Both the position numbers and the translations under genes were made by a program. The notes beneath the pieces are model-generated. The model was given only the letters and a program-made list of their open reading frames with translations. It did not search any database and was not told the origin of the DNA. A stretch of 7,941 bases of DNA from RGIG5952 sp045627605 (GTDB lineage Bacteria > Verrucomicrobiota > Kiritimatiellia > RFP12 > JAAYLN01), in the NCBI GenBank assembly GCA_045627605.1, contig JAZQOA010000087.1, forward strand, positions 1-7,941. Reading direction: 5' to 3'. This document shows positions 1 to 4,876 of the stretch, piece after piece. Position 1 is the stretch's first letter. Every line of letters starts with the position of its first letter.

Positions 1-290
1 CGCTCGTAGTAGGCGCGGCGGCGCTTCCGCCGCGCGATCTCGTCGATGGCCATGTAGACGAGGACGAACGGGAGCAGCGCCGCGCAGGTGACGAGGCCGA
101 AGAGCGCGCGGTAGATGTCCACCATCTCCTCCTCCATGTGCTGGAAGGAGTCCGTCGGCCCGTAGTGCGGCGCGGCGTACGGGTTGTCGCCCGCGAGTTG
201 GCGGCGCGTCTTGCCGCTCAGCCGCCGGCGGGGCCGGGCGGCGTCGCCGGCGTCTGGTTTTCGCGTTGTCCCCCTGGTCTTCTTTCGCAT
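1..290 (-). CDS. Unrecognised small membrane protein, C-terminus cut by window edge
   Basis: The reading frame opens at an ATG at 290 and stays open to the window edge, giving 96 residues with no stop. A Shine-Dalgarno-like GGGAG (plus-strand 300-304) lies 9 bases before the ATG, and a promoter sits upstream at 335-363. The first 40 residues are very basic and probably disordered (KKTRGTTRK, RPRRR, GKTRR). A short acidic segment follows (EEEMVD, about 53-58), then one hydrophobic helix at about 62-82 (FGLVTCAALLPFVLVYMA). After that comes a strongly basic stretch (RRKRRR, about 87-92). The basic flank after the helix suggests that this side is cytoplasmic, but the basic N-terminus makes the orientation unclear. 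Third positions are GC-rich as in the neighbouring genes, which supports real coding. I do not recognise the family and infer no function. It is divergent from the MFS operon and shares the intergenic region with it. Confidence 0.68.
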   Translation of the reverse strand, partial: MRKKTRGTTRKPDAGDAARPRRRLSGKTRRQLAGDNPYAAPHYGPTDSFQHMEEEMVDIYRALFGLVTCAALLPFVLVYMAIDEIARRKRRRAYYE

Positions 291-334
291 CGTTTTGAAC
301 TCCCGGAACGAGGTATGCTAAATTACATGCGACA

Positions 335-363
335 AATCTAACACAACGAGATTTTATTGTCAA
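335..363 (-). promoter_or_regulatory. Sigma70-type promoter for the left-edge membrane protein gene
   Basis: Read on the minus strand there is a perfect TTGACA (363 to 358), a 17-base spacer, and TAGATT (340 to 335), which keeps the TAnAnT pattern of a -10 box. Transcription would start near 328, giving a leader of about 38 bases that contains the GGGAG ribosome site at 304-300. The spacing and position fit the gene starting at 290 well. Confidence 0.6.
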
Positions 364-434
364 TGAGATTTTGCGGAACATTATGACAAGTTAGATGAGC
401 TCAGATGCGTTTGCATGTGGGGAGGCATAATCTG

Positions 435-482
435 GGGGATCAAATAAACAGGGAATTAGGGAATCAAATTCACGGGACAATT
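435..482. repeat. Two-copy imperfect direct repeat, 24-base period
   Basis: Units 435-458 and 459-482 match at 16 of 24 positions. The shared core is GGG, one base, then ATCAAAT (439-445 and 463-469), followed by an A-C-x-G-G pattern. Four G-tracts (434-438, 451-453, 459-461, 474-476) fall within or beside the copies. With only two copies, this is either a tandem protein-binding site or chance. Confidence 0.35.
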
Positions 483-501
483 TTAGTCGCCCAGTTTTTT
501 T
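474..501 (+). terminator. Weak candidate intrinsic terminator
   Basis: GGGAC (474-478) can pair with GT-CG-CCC (486-492) as a short stem with a two-base bulge and an A/T loop, followed almost directly by seven T (495-501). The T run is good but the stem is poor. It would end a plus-strand transcript starting upstream in the gene-free region. The alternative is simply an A/T-rich spacer. Confidence 0.2.
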
Positions 502-514
502 CGCCTCGTTGTGT

Positions 515-524
515 CAACATGTTG
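515..524. repeat. Perfect 10-base palindrome CAACATGTTG
   Basis: A perfect dyad lies in the A/T-rich region, just before a weak -10-like AATAAT at 532-537. It could be a repressor-type operator. Nothing ties it to a particular gene, and a palindrome of this length can arise by chance. Confidence 0.25.
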
Positions 525-740
525 GTTTTGAAATAATTCCAGCATGGGCTTGTTCAAGGCCGCATTTTTCCGACCTGATTTTCCATTTTGCATTCTGGAA
601 TTTCCACACGCGAAACACATGGCAAGAACGACGATGAACACACCTTTGCATGGAGACTGGCGTACTGGCGAATACCGACTAAGGTGGAAAAGCGGAAAGG
701 CAATTGAGGCGTGTTTCCTGCCCAATTCCCCGATGGACGG

Positions 741-766
741 CAAAGGCACCGTCGAGGTGCTTTGTT
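741..766 (+). terminator. Candidate hairpin terminator inside the gene-free region
   Basis: GCACC (746-750) pairs with GGTGC (756-760) around the loop GTCGA. Below a bulged G, CAAA (741-744) pairs with TTTG (761-764), and TT follows. The result is a 9-bp bulged stem whose 3' side is T-rich. A competing hairpin, GACGG (736-740) with CCGTC (749-753), uses part of the same bases. The T run is short and interrupted, so termination is only possible, not clear. Confidence 0.3.
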
Positions 767-789
767 ACTGACTTTCCCGCAACGAGACA

Positions 790-831
790 GGGGGCCACCC
801 GCAGACACGCCCGACTCCAGCTGCGGCCCCC
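790..831. repeat. Strong dyad directly upstream of the MFS promoter
   Basis: GGGGG (790-794) and CCGCAG (799-804) on the left pair with CTGCGG (821-826) and CCCCC (827-831) on the right. Together they make an 11-bp stem with a 4-base bulge (795-798) and a 16-base loop. GGGGGCC/GGCCCCC (790-796/825-831) is also a perfect 7-bp alternative. The right arm ends two bases before the -35 box. It could stop read-through from upstream, although only ATTT follows, or serve as an operator. Confidence 0.45.
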
Positions 832-882
832 ATTTGACGCCCCGTCCGGGTTTGATATTATGGAATGCGCTCCCCGCAGACA
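798..882. repeat. 10-base direct repeat CCCGCAGACA flanking the MFS promoter
   Basis: CCCGCAGACA occurs at 798-807 and again at 873-882, 75 bases apart. Each copy supplies the left arm of a dyad: CCGCAG with CTGCGG upstream (799-826), and CGCAGA with TCTGCG downstream (875-894). The promoter boxes at 834-861 lie between them. This arrangement suggests paired binding sites for a regulator of the MFS operon. That role is inferred. Confidence 0.35.
834..861 (+). promoter_or_regulatory. Sigma70-type promoter for the MFS-GT2-hydrolase operon
   Basis: TTGACG (834-839, 5 of 6 to consensus), a 16-base spacer, then TATTAT (856-861, 5 of 6). Predicted transcription start is near 868, giving a leader of about 42 bases. 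That leader contains a 6-bp hairpin (875-894) and an AGGAAAG ribosome site (896-902) before the ATG at 910. It is one of the two clearest promoters in the window. Confidence 0.65.
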
Positions 883-894
883 AGTCGATCTGCG
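875..894 (+). promoter_or_regulatory. Leader hairpin just before the MFS ribosome site
   Basis: CGCAGA (875-880) pairs perfectly with TCTGCG (889-894) around an 8-base loop. The stem ends one base before the AGGAAAG ribosome site (896-902), so it could influence ribosome access or mRNA stability. As DNA it could equally be a half-operator, because it shares CCCGCAGACA with the dyad upstream of the promoter. Confidence 0.35.
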
Positions 895-909
895 CAGGAA
901 AGAAACCCC

Positions 910-2139
910 ATGAAGACCAAAGGAAAACAACGTTTGAAATTCGGGCGCTATGACTATGCCGCATGGACAACCTTCGCGGCCTACGCCTGCGCTTCGCTCG
1001 CCGTGCCGCTCGTCCTCGTGCAGATGGCGGGCGACCTCGACTTCCCGCTTGACAAGGGCGGAATGTCGACGGGCGGCGTCATGCAGATGGTGCGGAGCCT
1101 CGCGATGTGCCTCTCGATGGCCGTCGCGGGTTTCGCCGCCGCGAAGTGGGGCAACCGGCGCTCCATCGGCGTTTCCCTCTGCCTGATGGGCGCGGGCATT
1201 CTCCTCGCCGCCTTCGCGAAGTCGTGGCAGGCCGTCGTGCCCATGCTCCTTGTCGCGGGCCTTGGCGAAGGCGTCATCGAAGGTCTCGGCACACCCTTCG
1301 TGCAGGACCTCCACGACGAAGAACCCGGACGCTACGTCAACTTCGCGCACGGGTTCTGGTCGCTCGGCATCTTCGGCTTCGTCATCGCGGGCGGCCTCCT
1401 CCTTCACGCCGGCGCCTCGTGGCGGATCATCCTCGCCCTTGTCGCCGCAATCACCCTCCTCCCCGTCCTGCTCGTCTTCCTGCCGTCGCGCAAGCCCTAC
1501 GTCGAGAAATCCATCGGCAAGCCCACGGCGAGCGTCGTGAAAAGCGCCGTCGAAATCCTCCGCCGCGGCAAGTTCTGGTATTTCTTCGCCGCCATGGTCT
1601 TCGCTGGCGGCGGCGAATACTGCCTCACCTTCTGGTGCGCGAGCTTCATCCAGCTCAACTTCGCGGCGAGCGCCCTGGCCGGCGCGGCGGGAACGGCCTT
1701 TTTCTCGGCGGGCATGTTCCTCGGCCGCACCACCTTCGGGGCGCTCGTCGGCCAACGCCACCTCAAGACGCTCATCGTCGCCGTCGGCGTCTTCGGCGTG
1801 GCGGTGTCGCTCCTCATCCCGCCCTTCGCGCAACATCTCGGCGCCTTCCCCGCCTGGGCGATCCTGCCGACGCTCTTCCTCCTGCTCTTCCTCTCGGGTA
1901 TCGGCTCGGCGCCTTTTTGGCCGAGCATCCAGAGCCTGGCGGTCGACCGCATGCCCGAAATCGACTCGACCATGGCCTTCATCATCCTCTCGTGCGCCGG
2001 GGTTCCGGGCTGCGGCATCTTCACGTGGCTCATGGGCGTCGTCGGCGACCACGCCGGGCTCGACACGTCCTTCTACCTCGTGCCGCTTTGCTACGTCACG
2101 ATGGTCCTGCTCGTCCTCGCGGGGGATCGCCGCAAATGA
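910..2139 (+). CDS. MFS transporter (sugar/FucP-like type)
   Basis: The protein has 409 residues, a normal length for a 12-helix major facilitator, with many hydrophobic segments (for example about 95-120, 150-190, 225-280, 287-305, 316-335, 355-377, 387-405). The loop between helices 2 and 3 carries a motif-A-like GFAAAKWGNRR (about 74-84), with the usual Asp missing. LGRTTFGALVGQ (about 271-282) is its echo in the second half. NFAHGFWSLGIFG (about 144-156) resembles the N-x-x-H-x-F-x-x-G pattern of FucP/sugar-type facilitators. A basic loop at about 193-222 joins the two halves. The ATG at 910 is preferred over an in-frame ATG at 865, because AGGAAAG (896-902) lies 7 bases ahead of it and the promoter's start point falls after 865. 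The stop overlaps the next gene's ATG. Family is clear; substrate is unknown. Confidence 0.88.
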   Translation: MKTKGKQRLKFGRYDYAAWTTFAAYACASLAVPLVLVQMAGDLDFPLDKGGMSTGGVMQMVRSLAMCLSMAVAGFAAAKWGNRRSIGVSLCLMGAGILLAAFAKSWQAVVPMLLVAGLGEGVIEGLGTPFVQDLHDEEPGRYVNFAHGFWSLGIFGFVIAGGLLLHAGASWRIILALVAAITLLPVLLVFLPSRKPYVEKSIGKPTASVVKSAVEILRRGKFWYFFAAMVFAGGGEYCLTFWCASFIQLNFAASALAGAAGTAFFSAGMFLGRTTFGALVGQRHLKTLIVAVGVFGVAVSLLIPPFAQHLGAFPAWAILPTLFLLLFLSGIGSAPFWPSIQSLAVDRMPEIDSTMAFIILSCAGVPGCGIFTWLMGVVGDHAGLDTSFYLVPLCYVTMVLLVLAGDRRK

Positions 2140-2936
2140 AAGTCTCGGTCATCACGCCGTCGTTCAACAGCGGCAAGTTCATCGAAAAGACATTGAAGTC
2201 GGTTCTCGCGCAACGCGAGAACGCCGGCGCCGAAATCGAGTACATCGTCATGGACGGCGGCAGCACCGACGACACGCCCGCCATTGTCGCCAAATACGGG
2301 ACGGCCATCGACAAGTTCGTCTCGGAGCCCGACAACGGCCCGGCCAGCGCCATCAACAAGGGCTTCAGGCTGGCGACGGGCGACTTCATCGCCTGGCTCA
2401 ACGCCGACGACGTCTACGAGCCCGGCGCCATCCGCCGCATGCTCGACTGCGCGAAGCGCAAGCCCGGCCGGGCGCTCTATTTCGGCCGCTGCCGCATCGT
2501 CGACCTCGAAGGCCGCGAAATCCGCAAGCCCATCACGCGCTTCAAGAACGCCTTCTTCCCCTTCTCCTCGCGCCCGCTCATCCAGACGGTCAACTACGTC
2601 TCGCAACCGGCGTCGTTTTTCGCGGCGGACGCCGTCCGCAAAGCCGGTTTTCTCCGCGAAGACCTCAAGGCGGCCTTCGACTACGAATACATCCTCCGCC
2701 TCTGGCGCCACGGCGGCGCGTCCGTCATCCCCGGCGGACCGGTCTCGAACTTCCTCTGGTACCCCGGCTCCATCAGCGGGCAGACCTTCAAGAGGCAGTT
2801 CAAGGAGGAATTCGAAGCCGCCGTCGCGGACGCCGGGCGTTTCTCGCCCCAGGCGCTGCTACACTATTTCGTCCGGCTCGGCATCGTCGGCATCTACTCG
2901 TTGATGGCGGACGGACGCGACAAGGAGACAAAATGA
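2136..2936 (+). CDS. Family 2 glycosyltransferase (GT-A fold)
   Basis: The protein has 266 residues and is predicted soluble or membrane-associated. The start of the GT-A fold is classical: VSVITPSFNSGKFI (about 3-16), then IEYIVMDGGSTDDT (34-47) with nucleotide-sugar-binding D40. EPDNGPASAINKGFRLATGDFIAWLNADD follows (about 64-92); its NADD (89-92) takes the place of the metal-binding DxD. Acceptor-side features are YVSQPASFF (154-162) and AFDYEYILRLW (180-190), where D182 may act as the general base, as in related enzymes. It would transfer a sugar from a nucleotide-sugar to an acceptor that cannot be read from the sequence. The start overlaps the MFS stop (ATGA), with GGGGGA (2121-2126) 9 bases upstream. 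The longer open frame to the left is only a shadow of the MFS gene. The stop overlaps the hydrolase start, so translation is probably coupled. Confidence 0.88.
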   Translation: MKVSVITPSFNSGKFIEKTLKSVLAQRENAGAEIEYIVMDGGSTDDTPAIVAKYGTAIDKFVSEPDNGPASAINKGFRLATGDFIAWLNADDVYEPGAIRRMLDCAKRKPGRALYFGRCRIVDLEGREIRKPITRFKNAFFPFSSRPLIQTVNYVSQPASFFAADAVRKAGFLREDLKAAFDYEYILRLWRHGGASVIPGGPVSNFLWYPGSISGQTFKRQFKEEFEAAVADAGRFSPQALLHYFVRLGIVGIYSLMADGRDKETK

Positions 2937-3808
2937 CAGACACCCGCTTCCTCATCCTGGGATCGGCCGCCGCCGAAGGCGTCCCCGCCTACTTCTGCAA
3001 CTGCAGGGTATGCCGCGAAGCCGCCGAGCGGGGTGGCCGCGAGATTCGCGGCCGCACCTCCTACAATTTCGGCGGCGTTCTCCAGATCGACTTCGGCCCC
3101 GACATGCTCCAGGCCTTCCAGCGCCACTACCCGCGGCTCAACGCCATTCGCCACGTGCTGGTGACGCACGGCCACGAGGACCACCTCGCCCCCGCCGAAC
3201 TCTGGTACAGGATCCGAGGCTGCAGCCACATTCCCGAAGACGCCCCGCCAATGGTCATCCACGCCTCGGAACCCGCCTTCGAGCTCGTCCGCCGCGGAAT
3301 GGCGCCGACGATGACCAACCTCGCCGACCGCTCCCGCATGCTCGCCGCCGCGAATGTCGCCTTCCACGAGATACATCCGTTCGAGACATTCGAACTCGCG
3401 GACATCGGGGCAACCGTCAGGACCTTCCCCGCGGAACACGCGAAGCAACTCCTCCCGATGGTCTACATGGTGACAATGGGCGGCCGCACGGTTTTCATCT
3501 GCAACGACACCGGCATCCCGACGGCGGAAACCGAGAAGGCCCTCCAGGCCCTTTCCGGCAAAGTCCACATCGACATCGCCGTTCTCGACGACACCAACGG
3601 CCTCCATCCTGGCTGGGCCGACTGCCACATGGGCGGCCCCGAAGTCCTCGCGACTTTCGCCAACCTCGAAAAGCGGGGGCTTGTCGACGCGGATTCAATA
3701 AAAGTGGTCAACCACTTCTCGCACAACTGCGGGGCCACCCACAAGGAACTCTGCGAATTTTACGAGCCGAAGGGAATTGTCGTCGGCTACGACGGGCTCG
3801 AACTGTAG
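2933..3808 (+). CDS. Metallo-beta-lactamase-fold hydrolase, PhnP-like
   Basis: The protein has 291 residues and no signal peptide, so it is probably cytoplasmic. The N-terminus, GSAAAEGVPAYFCNCRVC (10-27), holds a CxCxxC cluster (C22, C24, C27), the structural zinc site typical of PhnP-type proteins. The catalytic motif VTHGHEDHL (77-85) gives the HxHxDH metal ligands H79, H81, D83 and H84. Further likely ligands are H169, D192 (CNDTG, 190-194) and H261 (NHFSHN, 260-265). PhnP itself is a cyclic phosphodiesterase of phosphonate breakdown. No other phn gene is visible, and the MFS and glycosyltransferase neighbours suggest sugar or glycan metabolism, so the substrate is open. AAGGAGA (2922-2928) is a strong ribosome site. 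It is last in the three-gene operon. Confidence 0.87.
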   Translation: MTDTRFLILGSAAAEGVPAYFCNCRVCREAAERGGREIRGRTSYNFGGVLQIDFGPDMLQAFQRHYPRLNAIRHVLVTHGHEDHLAPAELWYRIRGCSHIPEDAPPMVIHASEPAFELVRRGMAPTMTNLADRSRMLAAANVAFHEIHPFETFELADIGATVRTFPAEHAKQLLPMVYMVTMGGRTVFICNDTGIPTAETEKALQALSGKVHIDIAVLDDTNGLHPGWADCHMGGPEVLATFANLEKRGLVDADSIKVVNHFSHNCGATHKELCEFYEPKGIVVGYDGLEL

Positions 3809-3843
3809 CCCGTCCAATTTTCCCATGCGACAATTATGGCAAA

Positions 3844-3887
3844 ACCGCCGCGAAACGGAAAAGAACAAGCCGCAGGCGGTGCCTTTT
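3844..3887 (+). terminator. Inverted repeat with short T run; possible terminator of the first operon
   Basis: ACCGCC (3844-3849) is mirrored by GGCGGT (3875-3880). Nested at its right arm, AGGC (3874-3877) can pair with GCCT (3881-3884) around GGT, followed by TTT. Either could be a weak intrinsic terminator after the hydrolase gene. Because it directly abuts the next promoter's -10 region, it might instead be an operator. Confidence 0.3.
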
Positions 3888-3895
3888 GCTATAAT
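3887..3895 (+). promoter_or_regulatory. Extended -10 promoter TGCTATAAT for the permease and downstream genes
   Basis: TATAAT at 3890-3895 is a perfect consensus, and the TG one base earlier (3887-3888) makes it an extended -10 element. No -35 match is seen 16-18 bases upstream, which is usual for this promoter type. Transcription should start at about 3902-3906, only 4-8 bases before the ATG at 3910. The transcript would have almost no leader and no room for a Shine-Dalgarno site. Confidence 0.55.
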
Positions 3896-3909
3896 AGTTG
3901 TCGCCACAA

Positions 3910-4842
3910 ATGAAAAAGAATCTCGCACCTTTCATAACGCTCGCCGCGCTCCTCGCCGTCTGCTGCATCGCCAGCGCGGACTTCAGGAACCCGTACAACC
4001 TGATGAACATCGCGCGGCAGGTCTCCTACAGCGGTCTTCTCGCCCTCGGCATGACAATCGTCATCGCGGGGGGCGGCATTGACCTTTCCGTCGGCTCGCT
4101 CCTGGCGCTCTCGGGCGTGCTTGGGCTCCAGGCCATGAACGCCCTGCCCGCGGGCATTTCCCCGGGCCTGGCCTTCGCGACGATGGCGGGCGTGGCGGTT
4201 CTCGTCGGCCTTGCGGGCGGCGCAATCAACGGGGCGCTCGTGAACTACGGGAAAATCCCGCCCTTCATCGCCACGCTCGGCACGTTCTCGATTTTCAGGT
4301 CGATTGCCGTCTACAGGGCGGACGCCGGACTTGTGCAGTCCTCGAACGCCGTCCTCAACGGCATTGCCCGCGCCCTTGGCGGCGCCCTCCCGCTCCTGGT
4401 GCTGCTCGTAGCCGCCGCCCTCCTCTTCGTAGTGCTGCGCTACACGAAGTTCGGCTGGCGCATCTCCGCGACGGGCGCGAATGAAAAGGCCTCGGTTTAC
4501 GCCGCCGTCAACGTCCGCGCCGTGCGTTTCCTCAGCTACCTTCTCATCGGTCTTCTCTGCGGGCTCGGCGCCATCCTGCTTTCAAGCCGCCTGCAGTCCG
4601 TCAGCTCGACCGGCTCGGGCAACGCCTACGAACTGGACGCCATCGCGACGGTCATCATCGGCGGCACGCCGATGACGGGCGGGCGCGCCTCGATCTGGGG
4701 CACCCTCGCCGGCGTCTTCATCCTCGGCATCATCGCCAACGTCCTTGACCTCTGGAGCATTTCGGCCAACCTCCAGGGCACGGTCAAGGGTCTCATCATC
4801 ATCATGGCCGTGCTTCTCCAATACAAGCGGGGCCGCGCATAG
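3910..4842 (+). CDS. Sugar ABC transporter permease, RbsC/BPD_transp_2 family
   Basis: The protein has 310 residues, with about eight to ten hydrophobic segments and no large soluble domain. Family motifs are plain: MTIVIAGGGIDLSVGSLLAL (48-67), KIPPFIATLGTFSIFRSIAV (115-134), TKFGWRISATGANEKASVYA (179-198, the ATPase-coupling loop) and YELDAIATVIIGG (240-252) followed by TPMTGGRASIWGTLAGV (253-269). They match the E. coli RbsC layout in order. It would form the inner-membrane channel of an importer for ribose-like or other sugars. No ATPase or periplasmic binding protein is visible, so its partners lie elsewhere or the subunit was separated from its operon. The ATG at 3910 is chosen over an in-frame TTG at 3898, which would lie before the predicted transcript start. 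The substrate cannot be read from the sequence. Confidence 0.88.
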   Translation: MKKNLAPFITLAALLAVCCIASADFRNPYNLMNIARQVSYSGLLALGMTIVIAGGGIDLSVGSLLALSGVLGLQAMNALPAGISPGLAFATMAGVAVLVGLAGGAINGALVNYGKIPPFIATLGTFSIFRSIAVYRADAGLVQSSNAVLNGIARALGGALPLLVLLVAAALLFVVLRYTKFGWRISATGANEKASVYAAVNVRAVRFLSYLLIGLLCGLGAILLSSRLQSVSSTGSGNAYELDAIATVIIGGTPMTGGRASIWGTLAGVFILGIIANVLDLWSISANLQGTVKGLIIIMAVLLQYKRGRA

Positions 4843-4849
4843 GCGCGGC
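4832..4849 (+). other. GC hairpin spanning the permease stop codon
   Basis: GCCGCGC (4832-4838) and GCGCGGC (4843-4849) form a perfect 7-bp stem with a 4-base loop ATAG that contains the TAG stop. No T run follows, so it is not a standard intrinsic terminator. It could protect the upstream mRNA end or lower read-through into the lipoprotein gene 27 bases further on. Confidence 0.45.
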
Positions 4850-4876
4850 GAACGCCAGGCAAGGGGGCAACGCAAA

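Larger units (their letters stand above)
291..909. other. Gene-free, A/T-richer intergenic region between divergent transcription units
   Basis: No convincing gene lies in these 619 bases. Counted by hand, 361-540 is about 38-43% G+C, against about 68% for a sampled line of the MFS gene. Short frames exist (for example plus 544-771 and minus 483-749), but they lack ribosome sites, show no domain or membrane pattern, and do not share the GC-rich third positions of the real genes. The stretch holds two promoters facing outward, a two-copy 24-base imperfect repeat (435-482), a T7 run after a weak hairpin (474-501), a 10-base palindrome (515-524), a hairpin with a short T run (741-766) and two dyads around the MFS promoter. 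It could include an untranslated RNA gene, but nothing here matches an RNA family I know. Confidence 0.6.

Noticed and set aside
138..341. 67-codon plus-strand frame at the left end
   Set aside because: It is antisense to the minus-strand membrane protein, which has both a promoter and a ribosome site.
419..476. G-quadruplex from five G-tracts
   Set aside because: Loops of about 11-12 bases are longer than those of stable canonical quadruplexes, so this is weak at best.
544..771. 75-codon plus-strand frame and overlapping minus-strand frames (483-749, 554-970)
   Set aside because: No ribosome site, mixed third-position composition unlike the real genes, no membrane or domain pattern, and they overlap one another. 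A comparison with relatives could revive one of them.
865..909. Earlier in-frame ATG for the MFS gene
   Set aside because: The predicted transcript starts near 868, and AGGAAAG is correctly placed for the ATG at 910.
679..2052. 457-codon open frame on the minus strand opposite the MFS gene
   Set aside because: Its translation is a low-complexity run of Asp, Glu, Arg, Gly and Ala, typical of the antisense of a GC-rich gene. The MFS frame has full family motifs, a promoter and a ribosome site.
1107..2135. 343-residue N-terminal extension of the glycosyltransferase frame
   Set aside because: It is an Arg/Pro-rich shadow of the MFS gene. The GT-A fold begins exactly at the ATG at 2136, which has a ribosome site.
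326..3833. CATGCGACAA shared by both intergenic regions (326-335 and 3824-3833)
   Set aside because: A single shared 10-mer with different positions relative to the promoters is within chance for a window this size.
3898..3909. TTG start for the permease
   Set aside because: It overlaps or precedes the predicted transcription start, and the ATG at 3910 gives a normal basic N-terminus (MKKN).
4745..4876. Earlier in-frame ATG for the lipoprotein
   Set aside because: It would lie inside the permease gene and bury the signal peptide and lipobox 44 residues from the N-terminus.
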